Source: CAVXZE01 sp963766175 (GTDB taxonomy: Bacteria; Myxococcota_A; UBA9160; UBA6930). From it: DNA of 64,000 nucleotides. Below are positions 36,825 through 46,027 of the stretch, one piece after another. The DNA lies in NCBI GenBank assembly GCA_963766175.1, contig CAVXZE010000001.1, forward strand, positions 248,001 through 312,000, read 5' to 3'. The first letter of the stretch is position 1, and the number at the start of each line of letters is the position of its first letter. The notes under the pieces are model-generated. The model did no database searches and was not told where the DNA came from. It worked only from the letters and a program-made list of their open reading frames with translations. A program made the position numbers and the translations under genes.

Positions 36825-37796
36825 TTGACGGAAACGACGCCCGCCCGCGAGGAGCCGATTCACCCGAAGCCCTCGACGCCCATCGAACAGCGGCGCCCCA
36901 GGTGGGTTGCCACCAATCTGCAGCTTCGTCTGTTGACTGCGGCCGTGCTGATTCCGTCGGTCACCTACATGATCTTCAAGGGTGGCTACTGGGTGCTCGC
37001 CACCGTCGTGGTCGTCACGGCGGTGGGGCTGAGCGAGTTCTATCAGCTGATCGAAGCGAAGGGCGCCCATCCGCTCCGCGGCTTCGGAATCATCGCCGGC
37101 GCCTCTCTGCCGGTGGTGGCCTTCGTGGGGAGCGAGTACCACGCCACCATCCTGATGAGCGCCGTCCTGCTCGGCGTGATGGTCGCCCAGCTCGGCAAGG
37201 CGCGGATCGCCGACTCGCTCGCCAGCATTTCCGGCACCTTCTTCGGCGTCTTCTACGTGGGCTGGCTGCTCTCGCATGCGGTCGTTCTTCGCGACTTCCA
37301 CCGGGTGGTGGAGGGGAAGTGGGGGGAGATCGCGGCGGCCGGAATGCTCCCCGAGATCGGAATCTTCTATCTGCTATTCAGCATCGCCATCGTGATCGGG
37401 GGCGATGCCGGCGCCTACTTCGCCGGGCGCGCCTACGGGAGACACAAGCTCGCGCCCAAGATCAGTCCGGCGAAGACGGTGGAGGGGGCCATTGGAGCTG
37501 TGATCGCGGGGATTGGCGTCGGCCTCGCCTGCAAGGCGATCTTCGAGGTATTGATTCCCGGTGTGACCGCCCCGATCAGCTGGGTGGTCTGCGGGGTGCT
37601 CGCGACGATCCTCGCCGTGGTCGGGATCATCGGAGACCTGGTGGAGTCGCTCCTCAAGCGCGACGCCGCCGTCAAGGATACGGGTATGCTGCTGCCGGGG
37701 ACCGGCGGTGTTCTCGACCGGATCGACTCCAGTCTCCTCGCGATTCCCGTGATGTACTATCTGATGCTCGCCTACACCTACTTCTGGGTCGGCTAG
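36825..37796 (+). CDS. cdsA: Phosphatidate cytidylyltransferase CdsA
   Basis: 323 residues from TTG at 36825. Makes CDP-diacylglycerol for phospholipid synthesis at the inner membrane. Several hydrophobic segments are visible (for example LLTAAVLIPSVTYMIF, AIVIGGDAGAYFAG, AIGAVIAGIGVGLACK). The family signature sits near the end: SLLKRDAAVKDTGMLLPGTG followed by GVLDRIDS. The N-terminal 30 residues are hydrophilic and the exact start is uncertain. Confidence 0.9.
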   Translation: MTETTPAREEPIHPKPSTPIEQRRPRWVATNLQLRLLTAAVLIPSVTYMIFKGGYWVLATVVVVTAVGLSEFYQLIEAKGAHPLRGFGIIAGASLPVVAFVGSEYHATILMSAVLLGVMVAQLGKARIADSLASISGTFFGVFYVGWLLSHAVVLRDFHRVVEGKWGEIAAAGMLPEIGIFYLLFSIAIVIGGDAGAYFAGRAYGRHKLAPKISPAKTVEGAIGAVIAGIGVGLACKAIFEVLIPGVTAPISWVVCGVLATILAVVGIIGDLVESLLKRDAAVKDTGMLLPGTGGVLDRIDSSLLAIPVMYYLMLAYTYFWVG

Positions 37797-37817
37797 CGCA
37801 CGGATCGGAGTCCGCCG

Positions 37818-39344
37818 ATGAGCCGAAGCCATTCACGATCGCTATCGAGGCAGGCGGAAGCACTGCGTGACCTGGCTCGCGAGCGCGACGGGGATCGGAT
37901 CAAGGACGAGTGCGGAGTTTTCGGCATCCACGGGCACCCTGAGGCCGCGAAAATTGCCTACCTGGGCCTCTACGCGCTCCAGCACCGGGGGCAGGAGAGC
38001 GCCGGAATCTGCGCCACTCAGGGTGGTGAGCACACCGTTCACCGCGCCATGGGTCTCGTCTCGGAAGTGTTCAACGAGAGGAATCTCGCCAAGCTTCCCG
38101 GCCGTCACGCGATCGGCCACGTTCGCTATTCCACCTCCGGGGGGAGTCTGCTCCGAAACGCCCAGCCCTTCTGCGCCAACACGGACGCCGGCCCGGTCGC
38201 CCTCGCCCACAACGGAAACCTGGTGAACGCCGGGGCGGTTCGCAAAGAGCTCGAAGGCCGCGGCGCGATCTTCAGCACCAGCTGCGACAGCGAGGTGATG
38301 GTGCACCTGCTGGCGCGCTCCCGTGAGGCGAGTCTGGAGGAGCGACTGATCGATGCGCTCTCCCGGGTCAAGGGCGGCTTCGCCGTGGTCATGCTCAGTC
38401 ACGACTCCCTGGTCGCGGCGCGCGATCCGAACGGCTTTCGGCCCCTGGTCCTGGGCCGCCTCGACGGGAGCTGGGTGGTCGCTAGCGAGACCTGCGCCCT
38501 GGATCTGATCGACGGCAGGGTCGAGCGGCATCTGGATCCCGGCGAGGTGGTAGTGATCCGGCGCGGACGGCTGCGCTCGCTGCGTCCCTTCCCGAAACCC
38601 GAGCGGGAATCGTTCTGCATCTTCGAGTACATCTACTTCGCGCGGCCCGATTCGAATCTGCCCGGCGGGAACGTCTATGCCTTTCGCAAGGACCTCGGCC
38701 GCGCGCTCGCCCGGGAGCATCCGGTCGAAGCGGACATGGTGGTGCCGTTGCTCGATTCCGGAAGCGCGGCGGCGCTGGGCTACGCGGAGGAATCGGGGAT
38801 TCCCTTCGAGACGGCCATCATTCGCAACCACTTCGTCGGGCGTACCTTCATCGAGCCGACCCAGTCGATTCGCGACTTCGGTGTGAAGATCAAGCACAAT
38901 GCGGTGCGCGGGATTCTCGGTGGCAAGCGGGTGGTGCTGGTGGACGACTCCATCGTGCGCGGAACCACTTTGCTGAAGATCTCGGGGATGATTCGCAACG
39001 CCGGTGCGCGGGAGGTCCACATCCGCATCTCGGCTCCACCGACGATTGGATCCTGTCACTACGGCATCGACATGCCCACCCGCAGCGAACTCATCGCCTA
39101 TCGCCTTTCGGTCGAGGAAATCCGCGAGAGCATCGGAGCCGATTCCCTCGGCTATCTCTCCCTGGAGGGACTCCATAGGGTCTCCGAGCAGCTCAAACAC
39201 GGTCATTGCGATGCCTGCTTCTCGGCTGAGTACCCCGTGCGGATCGATCTGGCGGAGTCTGCGCCCCAGCTCTCCCTCTTCCACCTGGTCGGCGAGCACG
39301 ACGACGAGGAGGCCGAGGTGGACGGATCGGTGCCGGACGCGTGA
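37818..39344 (+). CDS. purF: Amidophosphoribosyltransferase PurF
   Basis: 508 residues. First step of purine synthesis. Residues 1-31 look like a propeptide cleaved before the nucleophile Cys32 (DECGVFGIHG). Glutaminase motifs (GHVRYSTSG, LAHNGNL) are followed by the PRPP site VVLVDDSIVRGTT. Cysteines in SFCIFEY, GSCHYGI and HCDACF fit the Bacillus-type [4Fe-4S] class. Its stop overlaps the next gene by four bases. Confidence 0.95.
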   Translation: MSRSHSRSLSRQAEALRDLARERDGDRIKDECGVFGIHGHPEAAKIAYLGLYALQHRGQESAGICATQGGEHTVHRAMGLVSEVFNERNLAKLPGRHAIGHVRYSTSGGSLLRNAQPFCANTDAGPVALAHNGNLVNAGAVRKELEGRGAIFSTSCDSEVMVHLLARSREASLEERLIDALSRVKGGFAVVMLSHDSLVAARDPNGFRPLVLGRLDGSWVVASETCALDLIDGRVERHLDPGEVVVIRRGRLRSLRPFPKPERESFCIFEYIYFARPDSNLPGGNVYAFRKDLGRALAREHPVEADMVVPLLDSGSAAALGYAEESGIPFETAIIRNHFVGRTFIEPTQSIRDFGVKIKHNAVRGILGGKRVVLVDDSIVRGTTLLKISGMIRNAGAREVHIRISAPPTIGSCHYGIDMPTRSELIAYRLSVEEIRESIGADSLGYLSLEGLHRVSEQLKHGHCDACFSAEYPVRIDLAESAPQLSLFHLVGEHDDEEAEVDGSVPDA

Positions 39345-40744
39345 CCGGCGTCGGATCCTCGGATTCGGGTCGGCTCGACCTCACGGCACTCGAAGAGCGG
39401 GTGGCGGCGGGGGAGATCGACACCGTCATCACCGCCATTCCGGATCTCTACGGGCGGCTGGTCGGCAAGCGCAACACCGGGCGCTTCTTCCTCGACGAGG
39501 TGGCTCGGAAGGGAATGCACGTCTGTGACTATCTCCTGGCCTGCGACATGGAGATGGATCCGACGCCCGGATACGCCTTCACGAGCTGGGAGACCGGCTA
39601 CGGCGACCTGCACGGCATTCCCGACCTCTCGACTCTTCGCGAGGCCTCCTGGCTCGATCGCACGGCGATCGTGATCTGCGACGCACGACGTGACGACCCG
39701 GTGGGTCTCGTCTCCGTCGCGCCGCGCTCGATCCTGATCCGCCAGCTCGAGCGCGCCGCCTCTCTGGGCTTCGTTCCCAAGATGGGGAGTGAGCTCGAGT
39801 TCTTCCTGTTCCGGGACGGCTTCGAAGGAGCCCGGGCCAAGGGCTATCGCGATCTTGCGACCACGCAGTCGTACATCGAGGATTATCACGTTCTCTCCGG
39901 CACCTTCGTCGAGTCGGTGATCGGGGAGATTCGCCGGCAGATGGACGCCTCTGGCATCCCAGTGGAGTTCAGCAAGGGCGAATGGGGCCCGGGCCAGCAC
40001 GAGATCAACCTCTGCTACGCGCCGGCTCTCGAGATGGCCGATCGCCACGTGATCTACAAGCTCGGGGCGAAGGAGATCGCGCATCGGGCGGGATGTGCAC
40101 TCACCTTCATGGCCAAGTGGGACGAGCGGCTGGCGGGAAACAGCCTTCACGTGCACAGCAGCCTGTGGACCGAGATGGACGAGCCGCTCTTTGGCGGGGA
40201 GCCGCCCCCCCTTGCCGGCAGCCCGGTTTGCGCGTCCGACACGTTTCGCTGGTATCTCGGGGGCCTCCTGGCCCACTCTCGTGAGCTCGCCTGGTTCTTC
40301 GCACCGACGGTGAACTCCTACAAGCGCTACCGCCCGGGCACCTTCGCCCCCACGGCGATCGGTTGGAGCTACGACAACCGCACCGCGGGGTTTCGGGTCG
40401 TGGGCAGCGGCCCGTCGCTTCGCGTCGAGTGTCGCATCCCCGGTGCCGACGCGAATCCCTACCTGGTCTACGCCGCGCTTCTGTCCGCGGGGCTCGATGG
40501 CATCGAGCAGAAGCTCGATCCAGGGCCGGTCTTCGCGGGCGACCTCTACAAGGCAGAGGAACTGCCGCAGGTGCCCCATTCCCTCCCGGAGGCGATCGCG
40601 GAGCTGGAGCGCAGCGCCTTCGCCCGCCAGAGTTTCGGTGATGAGGTGATCGACCACCTGCTCCACTTCGCCCGGACCGAGCAGGCTTGCTTCGAAACGG
40701 CGGTGACGGATTTCGAGCGCGAACGCTACTTCGAGCGGGTTTGA
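39341..40744 (+). CDS. Glutamine synthetase-like (gamma-glutamylamine synthetase type)
   Basis: 467 residues. GS fold motifs are present: metal/ATP residues in GSELEFFLF, GEWGPGQHEINL, HVHSSLW, NSYKRYRPG, and R-E pairs in SLRVECRIPGADANPYLVYAA. It lacks the adenylylation tyrosine region of GlnA and is closer to PuuA/GlnT-like enzymes that glutamylate amines such as polyamines. The neighbour downstream is a PuuD-like hydrolase, which supports this. Substrate not shown. Confidence 0.88.
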   Translation: MTGVGSSDSGRLDLTALEERVAAGEIDTVITAIPDLYGRLVGKRNTGRFFLDEVARKGMHVCDYLLACDMEMDPTPGYAFTSWETGYGDLHGIPDLSTLREASWLDRTAIVICDARRDDPVGLVSVAPRSILIRQLERAASLGFVPKMGSELEFFLFRDGFEGARAKGYRDLATTQSYIEDYHVLSGTFVESVIGEIRRQMDASGIPVEFSKGEWGPGQHEINLCYAPALEMADRHVIYKLGAKEIAHRAGCALTFMAKWDERLAGNSLHVHSSLWTEMDEPLFGGEPPPLAGSPVCASDTFRWYLGGLLAHSRELAWFFAPTVNSYKRYRPGTFAPTAIGWSYDNRTAGFRVVGSGPSLRVECRIPGADANPYLVYAALLSAGLDGIEQKLDPGPVFAGDLYKAEELPQVPHSLPEAIAELERSAFARQSFGDEVIDHLLHFARTEQACFETAVTDFERERYFERV

Positions 40745-41457
40745 TGGGCCGACCGCTCGTGGGTGTCACCACCTACCACCGGGAGCTCGAGGAGCGCCCG
40801 CGTTTCTATCTCCCGAGCGCCTACGTGGATGCGGTCCGCATCGGGGGAGGGCTCCCGGTACTGCTCACGCCCGGAGAGGAACGTCCGGCCGAGCTGCTCG
40901 AGAGCTTGGACGCGCTGGTCTTCTCGGGAGGTGGCGACCTGGACCCGGCGCACTTCGGGGGAGACACCCATCCGCGCTCCTACTTCATCTGTGAGGAGCG
41001 CGACGCCTTCGAGCTGCAGCTGATATGCGCCGCCCTGGAGAGGGAAACTCCAGTGCTCGCCATCTGCAGGGGAGTCCAGGTGTTGAACGTCGCGCTGGGT
41101 GGCAGTCTCCATTCCGATCTCGAGGACGTGGTCGGTGACGCGATCCCTCACCGCGAGAGCCAGACCTGCCACACCTATCACGCGGTCAAGCTCGAACCCG
41201 GCTCCCGGCTTGCCGCCCTGATGGGCGCGACGGAGCTCGCCGAGGTCGCATCCTGGCACCACCAGGCGGTGGATCGGCTCGGTGTGGGCCTTCGGGCCGT
41301 CGCCTGGGCACCCGACGGGACGGTAGAGGCTCTGGAGCTTTCCGAGGCCCCCCAGCTCTTGGCCGTCCAGTGGCACCCCGAACTCCAGATCGAGCGGGGA
41401 TCGCTCCACCGGAGGCTCTTCGAGGCGATCGTCCGAATGGCGAACGAGAAGCCCTGA
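40744..41457 (+). CDS. Class I glutamine amidotransferase-like, gamma-glutamyl hydrolase (PuuD type)
   Basis: 237 residues. Peptidase C26 fold: GGGDLDPAHFG, nucleophile Cys in PVLAICRGVQVLNVALGGSL, and the His/Glu pair in LLAVQWHPELQIERG. PuuD cleaves gamma-glutamyl-GABA in the Puu polyamine route. The ATG overlaps the GS-like stop (TGATG). No PuuB or PuuC homologue is in the window, so the module is incomplete or has another amine as substrate. Confidence 0.87.
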   Translation: MGRPLVGVTTYHRELEERPRFYLPSAYVDAVRIGGGLPVLLTPGEERPAELLESLDALVFSGGGDLDPAHFGGDTHPRSYFICEERDAFELQLICAALERETPVLAICRGVQVLNVALGGSLHSDLEDVVGDAIPHRESQTCHTYHAVKLEPGSRLAALMGATELAEVASWHHQAVDRLGVGLRAVAWAPDGTVEALELSEAPQLLAVQWHPELQIERGSLHRRLFEAIVRMANEKP

Positions 41458-41588
41458 TTCCCCGCGGGGCAAGGCGTTTCATTTTTGACTGAACAACTTT
41501 CACCAGAATCGTCAGGCAGATAGGAGGTGCCACCGATAAGCGGGTCAGGAGGAAGCCGAGATCCCCCGGGACGATTTTCTGTTCCGGA

Positions 41589-42974
41589 ATGGCTCGCTGT
41601 GTACCCAGAATGGCCCGTCGTCTACGCCTTCCGTTCGCAGACGCCGCCGAATTCCGAGAGGAATACGAGCGGAACATCGTCAATGGGGGTGCCTTCATCC
41701 GCACGGCCGAGGAGTTCGAGGTGCGTGAGCTGGCCGAGGTCGAGCTCGAACTCGGCTTCTGCGGCGACTCGGTCGTTCTGGAGGCGGAGATCGTTCACTC
41801 CGTCCGGGCGGGGCAGGCGGGCTCGGAGGCTGCAGTCGGTGTCGCGGTCCAGTTCCTCGAGCCTGCGCCACTGCTGCGCGAAACGCTGCAGCGCTTCATT
41901 GGCGGGAATTCGTCCGCTGAAACGGACGTCGCCGAGCTCGCAGAAGGGGATCCCCCTGGCCATGACGACGTCACGTCCATCGAGTTCGAGGAATTGCCCG
42001 AGGAAGGCCACCTCGAAGAGGTGGGCGAGGCGCCCGTCTTCGATCCCTCCGAGGTGGACCTCCCCCAGATTCGCGAGGAGGAAGATCCCCTCGCAGCGGC
42101 GCTGGACCGGCGCAAGGCGCCCCGGGTTCGGACCCGGGTTCAGGCCCGGGTGGGTGCCAAGAGCATGTCGCTGGAAGGTCACACACGGGACCTGAGCAGG
42201 ACCGGAGCCCTGATCTCGGCCGATGCAAGCGACCTGCCGATCGGGAAGGCCGTAAAGCTGGAGCTCGTCCATCCCGTCACCGGCGAGGAGTTCGAGGTCG
42301 AGGGAGCGGTTTCCCGCCACGTCGAGACAGAGGGCACTGTTGCTGCCGTGGGGATCGAGTTCGGTCCGGAGACCAGCGATGAAGGAGTCGCTGCATTCGT
42401 GGAGGACGCGAGTCAGGCGGAGACGGAGCGGCAGCGCTCCGGGATCTACGGCGCGATCGGGGAACTCGGGATGGCTGCTCTGCTGCGGATGTTCGCCTTG
42501 AACGCGAGGCGGGGAACGCTCACGGTCAGCTCGGGCGTCGAGGACGGCTCGATCGGCTTCGAGAACGGAATCTTGCGGCAGGTTCAGCTAGGTGAGGTGC
42601 GCGGGGTAAAGGCGCTCTCGCGGTTTCTCTCCTGGGATCAGGGCAACTTCGAGTTCCACGCCCGGCTCGACTCCACGGATGCCGAGCCGCTGTCCGTCGC
42701 TGTCGAGGAGGCGATCCAGGAGGCGATTCGCCAGCGCGAAGACATGATCCGGGCCGAGCTCACCGACATGCTGGACCCCGCTGCCTGTTTCGCGATCGAC
42801 GGAGAAAGGCTTCGTGGCGAGAACGGTCTGAGCAAGACCGAAGAAGCCGTGCTGGATCTCGTGGCTGCGCGCTTCAGCGTCCGTCGCATCCTGGACGTGA
42901 TCCCGCAGCCCGACGCCGAGGTGATCGAGGCGCTGAAGAGCCTCCTGGATGGGGAGATCATCCGGCCCGTCTGA
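41589..42974 (+). CDS. PilZ-DUF4388 regulatory protein
   Basis: 461 residues. The first 100 residues resemble an atypical PilZ-like domain of the myxobacterial kind (RLPFADAAEFREEYERNIVNGGAFIRT). An acidic linker follows, then a canonical PilZ domain: RRKAPRVRTRVQARVG and TRDLSRTGALIS, so the arginine arm and DLSRTG match are intact. The C-terminal third (GIYGAIGELGMAALLRMFALN, RRGTLTVSS, ENGILRQVQLGEVRG) is DUF4388/PatA-like. Such proteins are common in Myxococcota and relatives. Likely a c-di-GMP effector; partner not known. Confidence 0.82.
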   Translation: MARCVPRMARRLRLPFADAAEFREEYERNIVNGGAFIRTAEEFEVRELAEVELELGFCGDSVVLEAEIVHSVRAGQAGSEAAVGVAVQFLEPAPLLRETLQRFIGGNSSAETDVAELAEGDPPGHDDVTSIEFEELPEEGHLEEVGEAPVFDPSEVDLPQIREEEDPLAAALDRRKAPRVRTRVQARVGAKSMSLEGHTRDLSRTGALISADASDLPIGKAVKLELVHPVTGEEFEVEGAVSRHVETEGTVAAVGIEFGPETSDEGVAAFVEDASQAETERQRSGIYGAIGELGMAALLRMFALNARRGTLTVSSGVEDGSIGFENGILRQVQLGEVRGVKALSRFLSWDQGNFEFHARLDSTDAEPLSVAVEEAIQEAIRQREDMIRAELTDMLDPAACFAIDGERLRGENGLSKTEEAVLDLVAARFSVRRILDVIPQPDAEVIEALKSLLDGEIIRPV

Positions 42975-43005
42975 AGGTGCCTCGCCTCCGCCTCGCTGCG
43001 CTTGC

Positions 43006-44619
43006 TTAGAGACGTCGGACGACGGTGTCCTCGAGGAAGTTCTCGTCGTCGCGTTCGGGGTAGTCGAGGGTGTAGTGGAGGCCGCGGCTCTCCTTGCGGC
43101 GCGAGGCGCACTCGATCACCAGCTCGGCGATGGTGACGAGATTGCGCAGCTCGATCAGGTCCGGGGTGACCCGGAAGTCCCAGTAGTACTGGTTGATCTC
43201 TTCCTTGAGCAGGACGATCCGCCGCCGCGCGCGGGTGAGACGCTTGTTGGTGCGTACGATTCCCACGTAGTTCCACATCAGGCGCCGGATCTCGTCCCAG
43301 TTCTGGGTGATCACCACCGCCTCGGAGCTCTCGGTGGCGCTTCCCTCCATCCAAGGCTCCACCGGGACGTCGCCGAGGGGTAGACCCGGGAGCCTCTGGA
43401 TTCCCTCCTCCGCCGCCGCCTGGGCGAAGACCACGCCCTCCAGCAACGAGTTGGAGGCCAGCCGGTTCGCGCCGTGAAGCCCGGTACAGGTCACCTCGCC
43501 AGCGGCGAACAGGTTCTTGACCTCGGTTTCACCGTGGAGATCCGTCACCACCCCGCCGCAGCAGTAGTGAGCCGCCGGAACCACCGGAATCGGCTGCCGG
43601 GTCATGTCGATTCCGAACTCCAGACAGGCATCGTGGATGTTCGGGAAGCGCTCGCGCAGGTACTCCGCGTCGCGGTGGGTGATGTCCAGGAACGCCGAGT
43701 CCTTGCCGCTCCGCTTCAGCTCGTCGTCGATGGCGCGCGCCACGATATCGCGGGGAGCGAGGTCCTTCATGGGGTGGTGATGCTCCATGAAGGCGTCGCC
43801 CGCCTCGTTGCGCAGGACGGCGCCCTCTCCTCGGAGCGCCTCACTGATCAGGTAGGACTTCGCCTGGGGGTGGTACAGGCAGGTGGGGTGGAATTGAAAG
43901 AACTCCATGTTTGCAAGCGCGGCGCCGGCCCGGTAGGCCATCGCCATGCCGTCTCCCGTCGCGATGTCGGGATTGCTGGTATAGAGGTAGACCTTGCCCG
44001 CACCTCCCGTGGCGAGGAACGTGACACGCGCGCGGTAGCGCTCCACATTCCCGGTCTTCGCGTCGAGCACATAGGCGCCGAGTGCGCGGTTCGGGCCCGG
44101 CAACCCTGCGCGGTGGGTGGTCAGCAGATCGATGGCGCAGTGGTCTTCGAGCAAGGTGATACTCGGATGTGCGCGGGCCCGGGCCAGCAGCGCCCGCTCG
44201 ATCTCCCGCCCCGTGGCATCCCTGTGGTGAAGGACCCGGCGCACGGTGTGGCCGCCCTCACGCCCCAGCTCGTACACAGCCTTGCCCTGGCTTTCGTCGT
44301 TGCCCTCTCGGTCGAACTCGACGCCCAGCTTTCCCAAAGCTTCGATGGCGGCGCCGCCTCGCTCCACCACGAAGCGCACCACGTTCTCACGGCAGATGCC
44401 GGCGCCGGCAGTCATGGTGTCCTGGGTGTGCGACTCGAAGGAATCCTCATCGGAGACCACTGCCGCGATGCCACCCTGGGCGAAGTTCGTCGCCGACTGG
44501 ACGGCCTCCTTCTTGGTGACCACTGTGACTCGCCCGTGTTCGGCGACGCGGAGGGCGTAGAAGAGGCCGGCGACGCCGCTGCCCAGTACCAGAAAGTCGG
44601 AATCGTTGTTTTGTGACAT
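43006..44619 (-). CDS. nadB: L-aspartate oxidase NadB
   Basis: 537 residues. Oxidises aspartate to iminoaspartate for NAD synthesis, using FAD. The FAD site LGSGVAGLFYALRVAE (11-26), the NFAQGGIAAVV loop, HTVRRVLHHRDATG, and the C-terminal HYCCGGV and GANRLASNSLLE motifs are present. The start follows GGGGGAACCA. nadA and nadC are not nearby. It is convergent with the PilZ-DUF4388 gene and divergent from the lytic transglycosylase. Confidence 0.94.
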   Translation of the reverse strand: MSQNNDSDFLVLGSGVAGLFYALRVAEHGRVTVVTKKEAVQSATNFAQGGIAAVVSDEDSFESHTQDTMTAGAGICRENVVRFVVERGGAAIEALGKLGVEFDREGNDESQGKAVYELGREGGHTVRRVLHHRDATGREIERALLARARAHPSITLLEDHCAIDLLTTHRAGLPGPNRALGAYVLDAKTGNVERYRARVTFLATGGAGKVYLYTSNPDIATGDGMAMAYRAGAALANMEFFQFHPTCLYHPQAKSYLISEALRGEGAVLRNEAGDAFMEHHHPMKDLAPRDIVARAIDDELKRSGKDSAFLDITHRDAEYLRERFPNIHDACLEFGIDMTRQPIPVVPAAHYCCGGVVTDLHGETEVKNLFAAGEVTCTGLHGANRLASNSLLEGVVFAQAAAEEGIQRLPGLPLGDVPVEPWMEGSATESSEAVVITQNWDEIRRLMWNYVGIVRTNKRLTRARRRIVLLKEEINQYYWDFRVTPDLIELRNLVTIAELVIECASRRKESRGLHYTLDYPERDDENFLEDTVVRRL

Positions 44620-44793
44620 TGGTTCCCCCTGGGGCGTATACGACTGGAGGAGTCTCGTGGTGATGCATCCACCTAAGGCGGCGGTCCTGGCGTTCCGATA
44701 ACAGTCACACGAGGTGGAATCGAGCCGAGTCTATCCGTTGGAACGGATTGACGACAGTGCTTCCCCTAGGGGAATCTCTTTGAGGGTACGAGG

Positions 44794-45399
44794 GTGCTGA
44801 GAGCCCTGCGAGTGATACTGGTGCTGGCGTTGCCGGTCGGGATCCTTGCCGTCGGCGAGACGGCGGGGGCAGGGACCGGTCTCTACCGGTACGTGGACGA
44901 GAGGGGCGTGGTCCACTTCACCAACGCTCCCAGCGATCGCCGCTACTCCCGCATCACCGTTCTACGTTCCCTCGCCACTCGCCCGCGCGTCACCTACTTC
45001 ACGCCGGTCCGCACCTACGACGATCTCATCGAGAGCGCCTCCAGGCGCCACGGGGTTCCCGCGGCGCTGGTGAAGGCCGTGATTCACGCCGAGTCCGCCT
45101 TCAATCCGCGGGCGGTTTCGGCCAAGGGCGCCATGGGCCTGATGCAGCTCATGCCCGCCACCGCGCAGCAGTTGGGCGTCGCGAAGCCCTTCCACGCCAG
45201 CCAGAACGTCCAGGGTGGCACCCGCTACCTGCGCTCACTGCACGAGCGCTACGGAAACTGGACCCATACCCTGGCGGCCTACAATGCGGGGCCAACGGCT
45301 GTGGACCACTACCGCGGCGTTCCTCCCTATACCGAGACGCGTCAGTATGTGAAGCGGGTTCTTTCGTACTATCGTCGATACCATGGTGACTTCCCTTAG
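44794..45399 (+). CDS. Lytic transglycosylase (Slt family) with DUF4124 domain
   Basis: 201 residues. A signal peptide (LRALRVILVLALPVGILAVG) sends it to the periplasm. Residues 29-60 form a small DUF4124 domain (GLYRYVDERGVVHFTNAPSD). The SLT domain holds the catalytic Glu100 in IHAESAFNP, followed by AKGAMGLMQLMPATA and LAAYNAGPTAVD. It cleaves peptidoglycan glycan strands. Its last 17 bases overlap the start of pgsA. Confidence 0.92.
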   Translation: MLRALRVILVLALPVGILAVGETAGAGTGLYRYVDERGVVHFTNAPSDRRYSRITVLRSLATRPRVTYFTPVRTYDDLIESASRRHGVPAALVKAVIHAESAFNPRAVSAKGAMGLMQLMPATAQQLGVAKPFHASQNVQGGTRYLRSLHERYGNWTHTLAAYNAGPTAVDHYRGVPPYTETRQYVKRVLSYYRRYHGDFP

Positions 45400-46027
45400 T
45401 GGCTCAGGGCCCGTGAAGACGGAGCTGGTCCGTGAGCGTTTCTGGAATCTTCCCAACACCATCACCGTGGTGCGGCTCGCCGTCGTTCCCGTCCTGCTTG
45501 CGTTTCCCCTCTTCGACGGGCCAGTGGGAAGCAGAGTCGTCGCCTGGCTCTTCATCATCTCCGCGCTCGGCGACATCCTCGACGGTGTGGCCGCCCGCTG
45601 GGGCCAGCAGGTCACCCGGATCGGCAAGCTCCTGGATCCCTTGGCCGACAAGCTCACGGTGGCGACCGCACTCATCATTCTCCTCAACATCGATCGGATT
45701 CCGGCGTGGGCCACTTCCCTGGTGGTGGTGATCATCGGGCGCGAGCTGGCGGTGACGGGCCTGCGTGGAATCGCATCCGCCGGGGGCCAGGTGGTGGCCG
45801 CGACCTGGCCCGGCAAGGTGAAAGCCTTGGTGCAGAACGTGGCAATCGGGGCTCTGCTCTTTCCGGATCCGACCCTCGGCCTGCCGGCCCATCGCATCGG
45901 CCTGGTGCTCCTGGGTGCGGCGACCGCACTCACCCTGTGGTCGGGCTACGTCTACTTCGCCGACTATTTCGGCTCTGACTCCTCCGCTTCGGCGGAGAAG
46001 CCACCGCCCGAGGAGAACATCGCATGA
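45383..46027 (+). CDS. pgsA: CDP-diacylglycerol-glycerol-3-phosphate phosphatidyltransferase
   Basis: 214 residues. Makes phosphatidylglycerophosphate from CDP-diacylglycerol. The CDP-alcohol transferase signature is DILDGVAAR, then G and LLDPLADK, the D-G-A-R-G-D-D pattern. Four or five membrane segments are visible. It links to CdsA upstream in lipid synthesis. Its stop overlaps the next gene start (ATGA). Confidence 0.92.
   Translation: MVTSLSGSGPVKTELVRERFWNLPNTITVVRLAVVPVLLAFPLFDGPVGSRVVAWLFIISALGDILDGVAARWGQQVTRIGKLLDPLADKLTVATALIILLNIDRIPAWATSLVVVIIGRELAVTGLRGIASAGGQVVAATWPGKVKALVQNVAIGALLFPDPTLGLPAHRIGLVLLGAATALTLWSGYVYFADYFGSDSSASAEKPPPEENIA

Noticed and set aside
44740..44793. TTGACG and the CCCCTAGGGG palindrome before the lytic transglycosylase as a promoter-operator
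   Set aside because: No acceptable -10 box at 16-18 bases; the palindrome alone is too little to call an operator.
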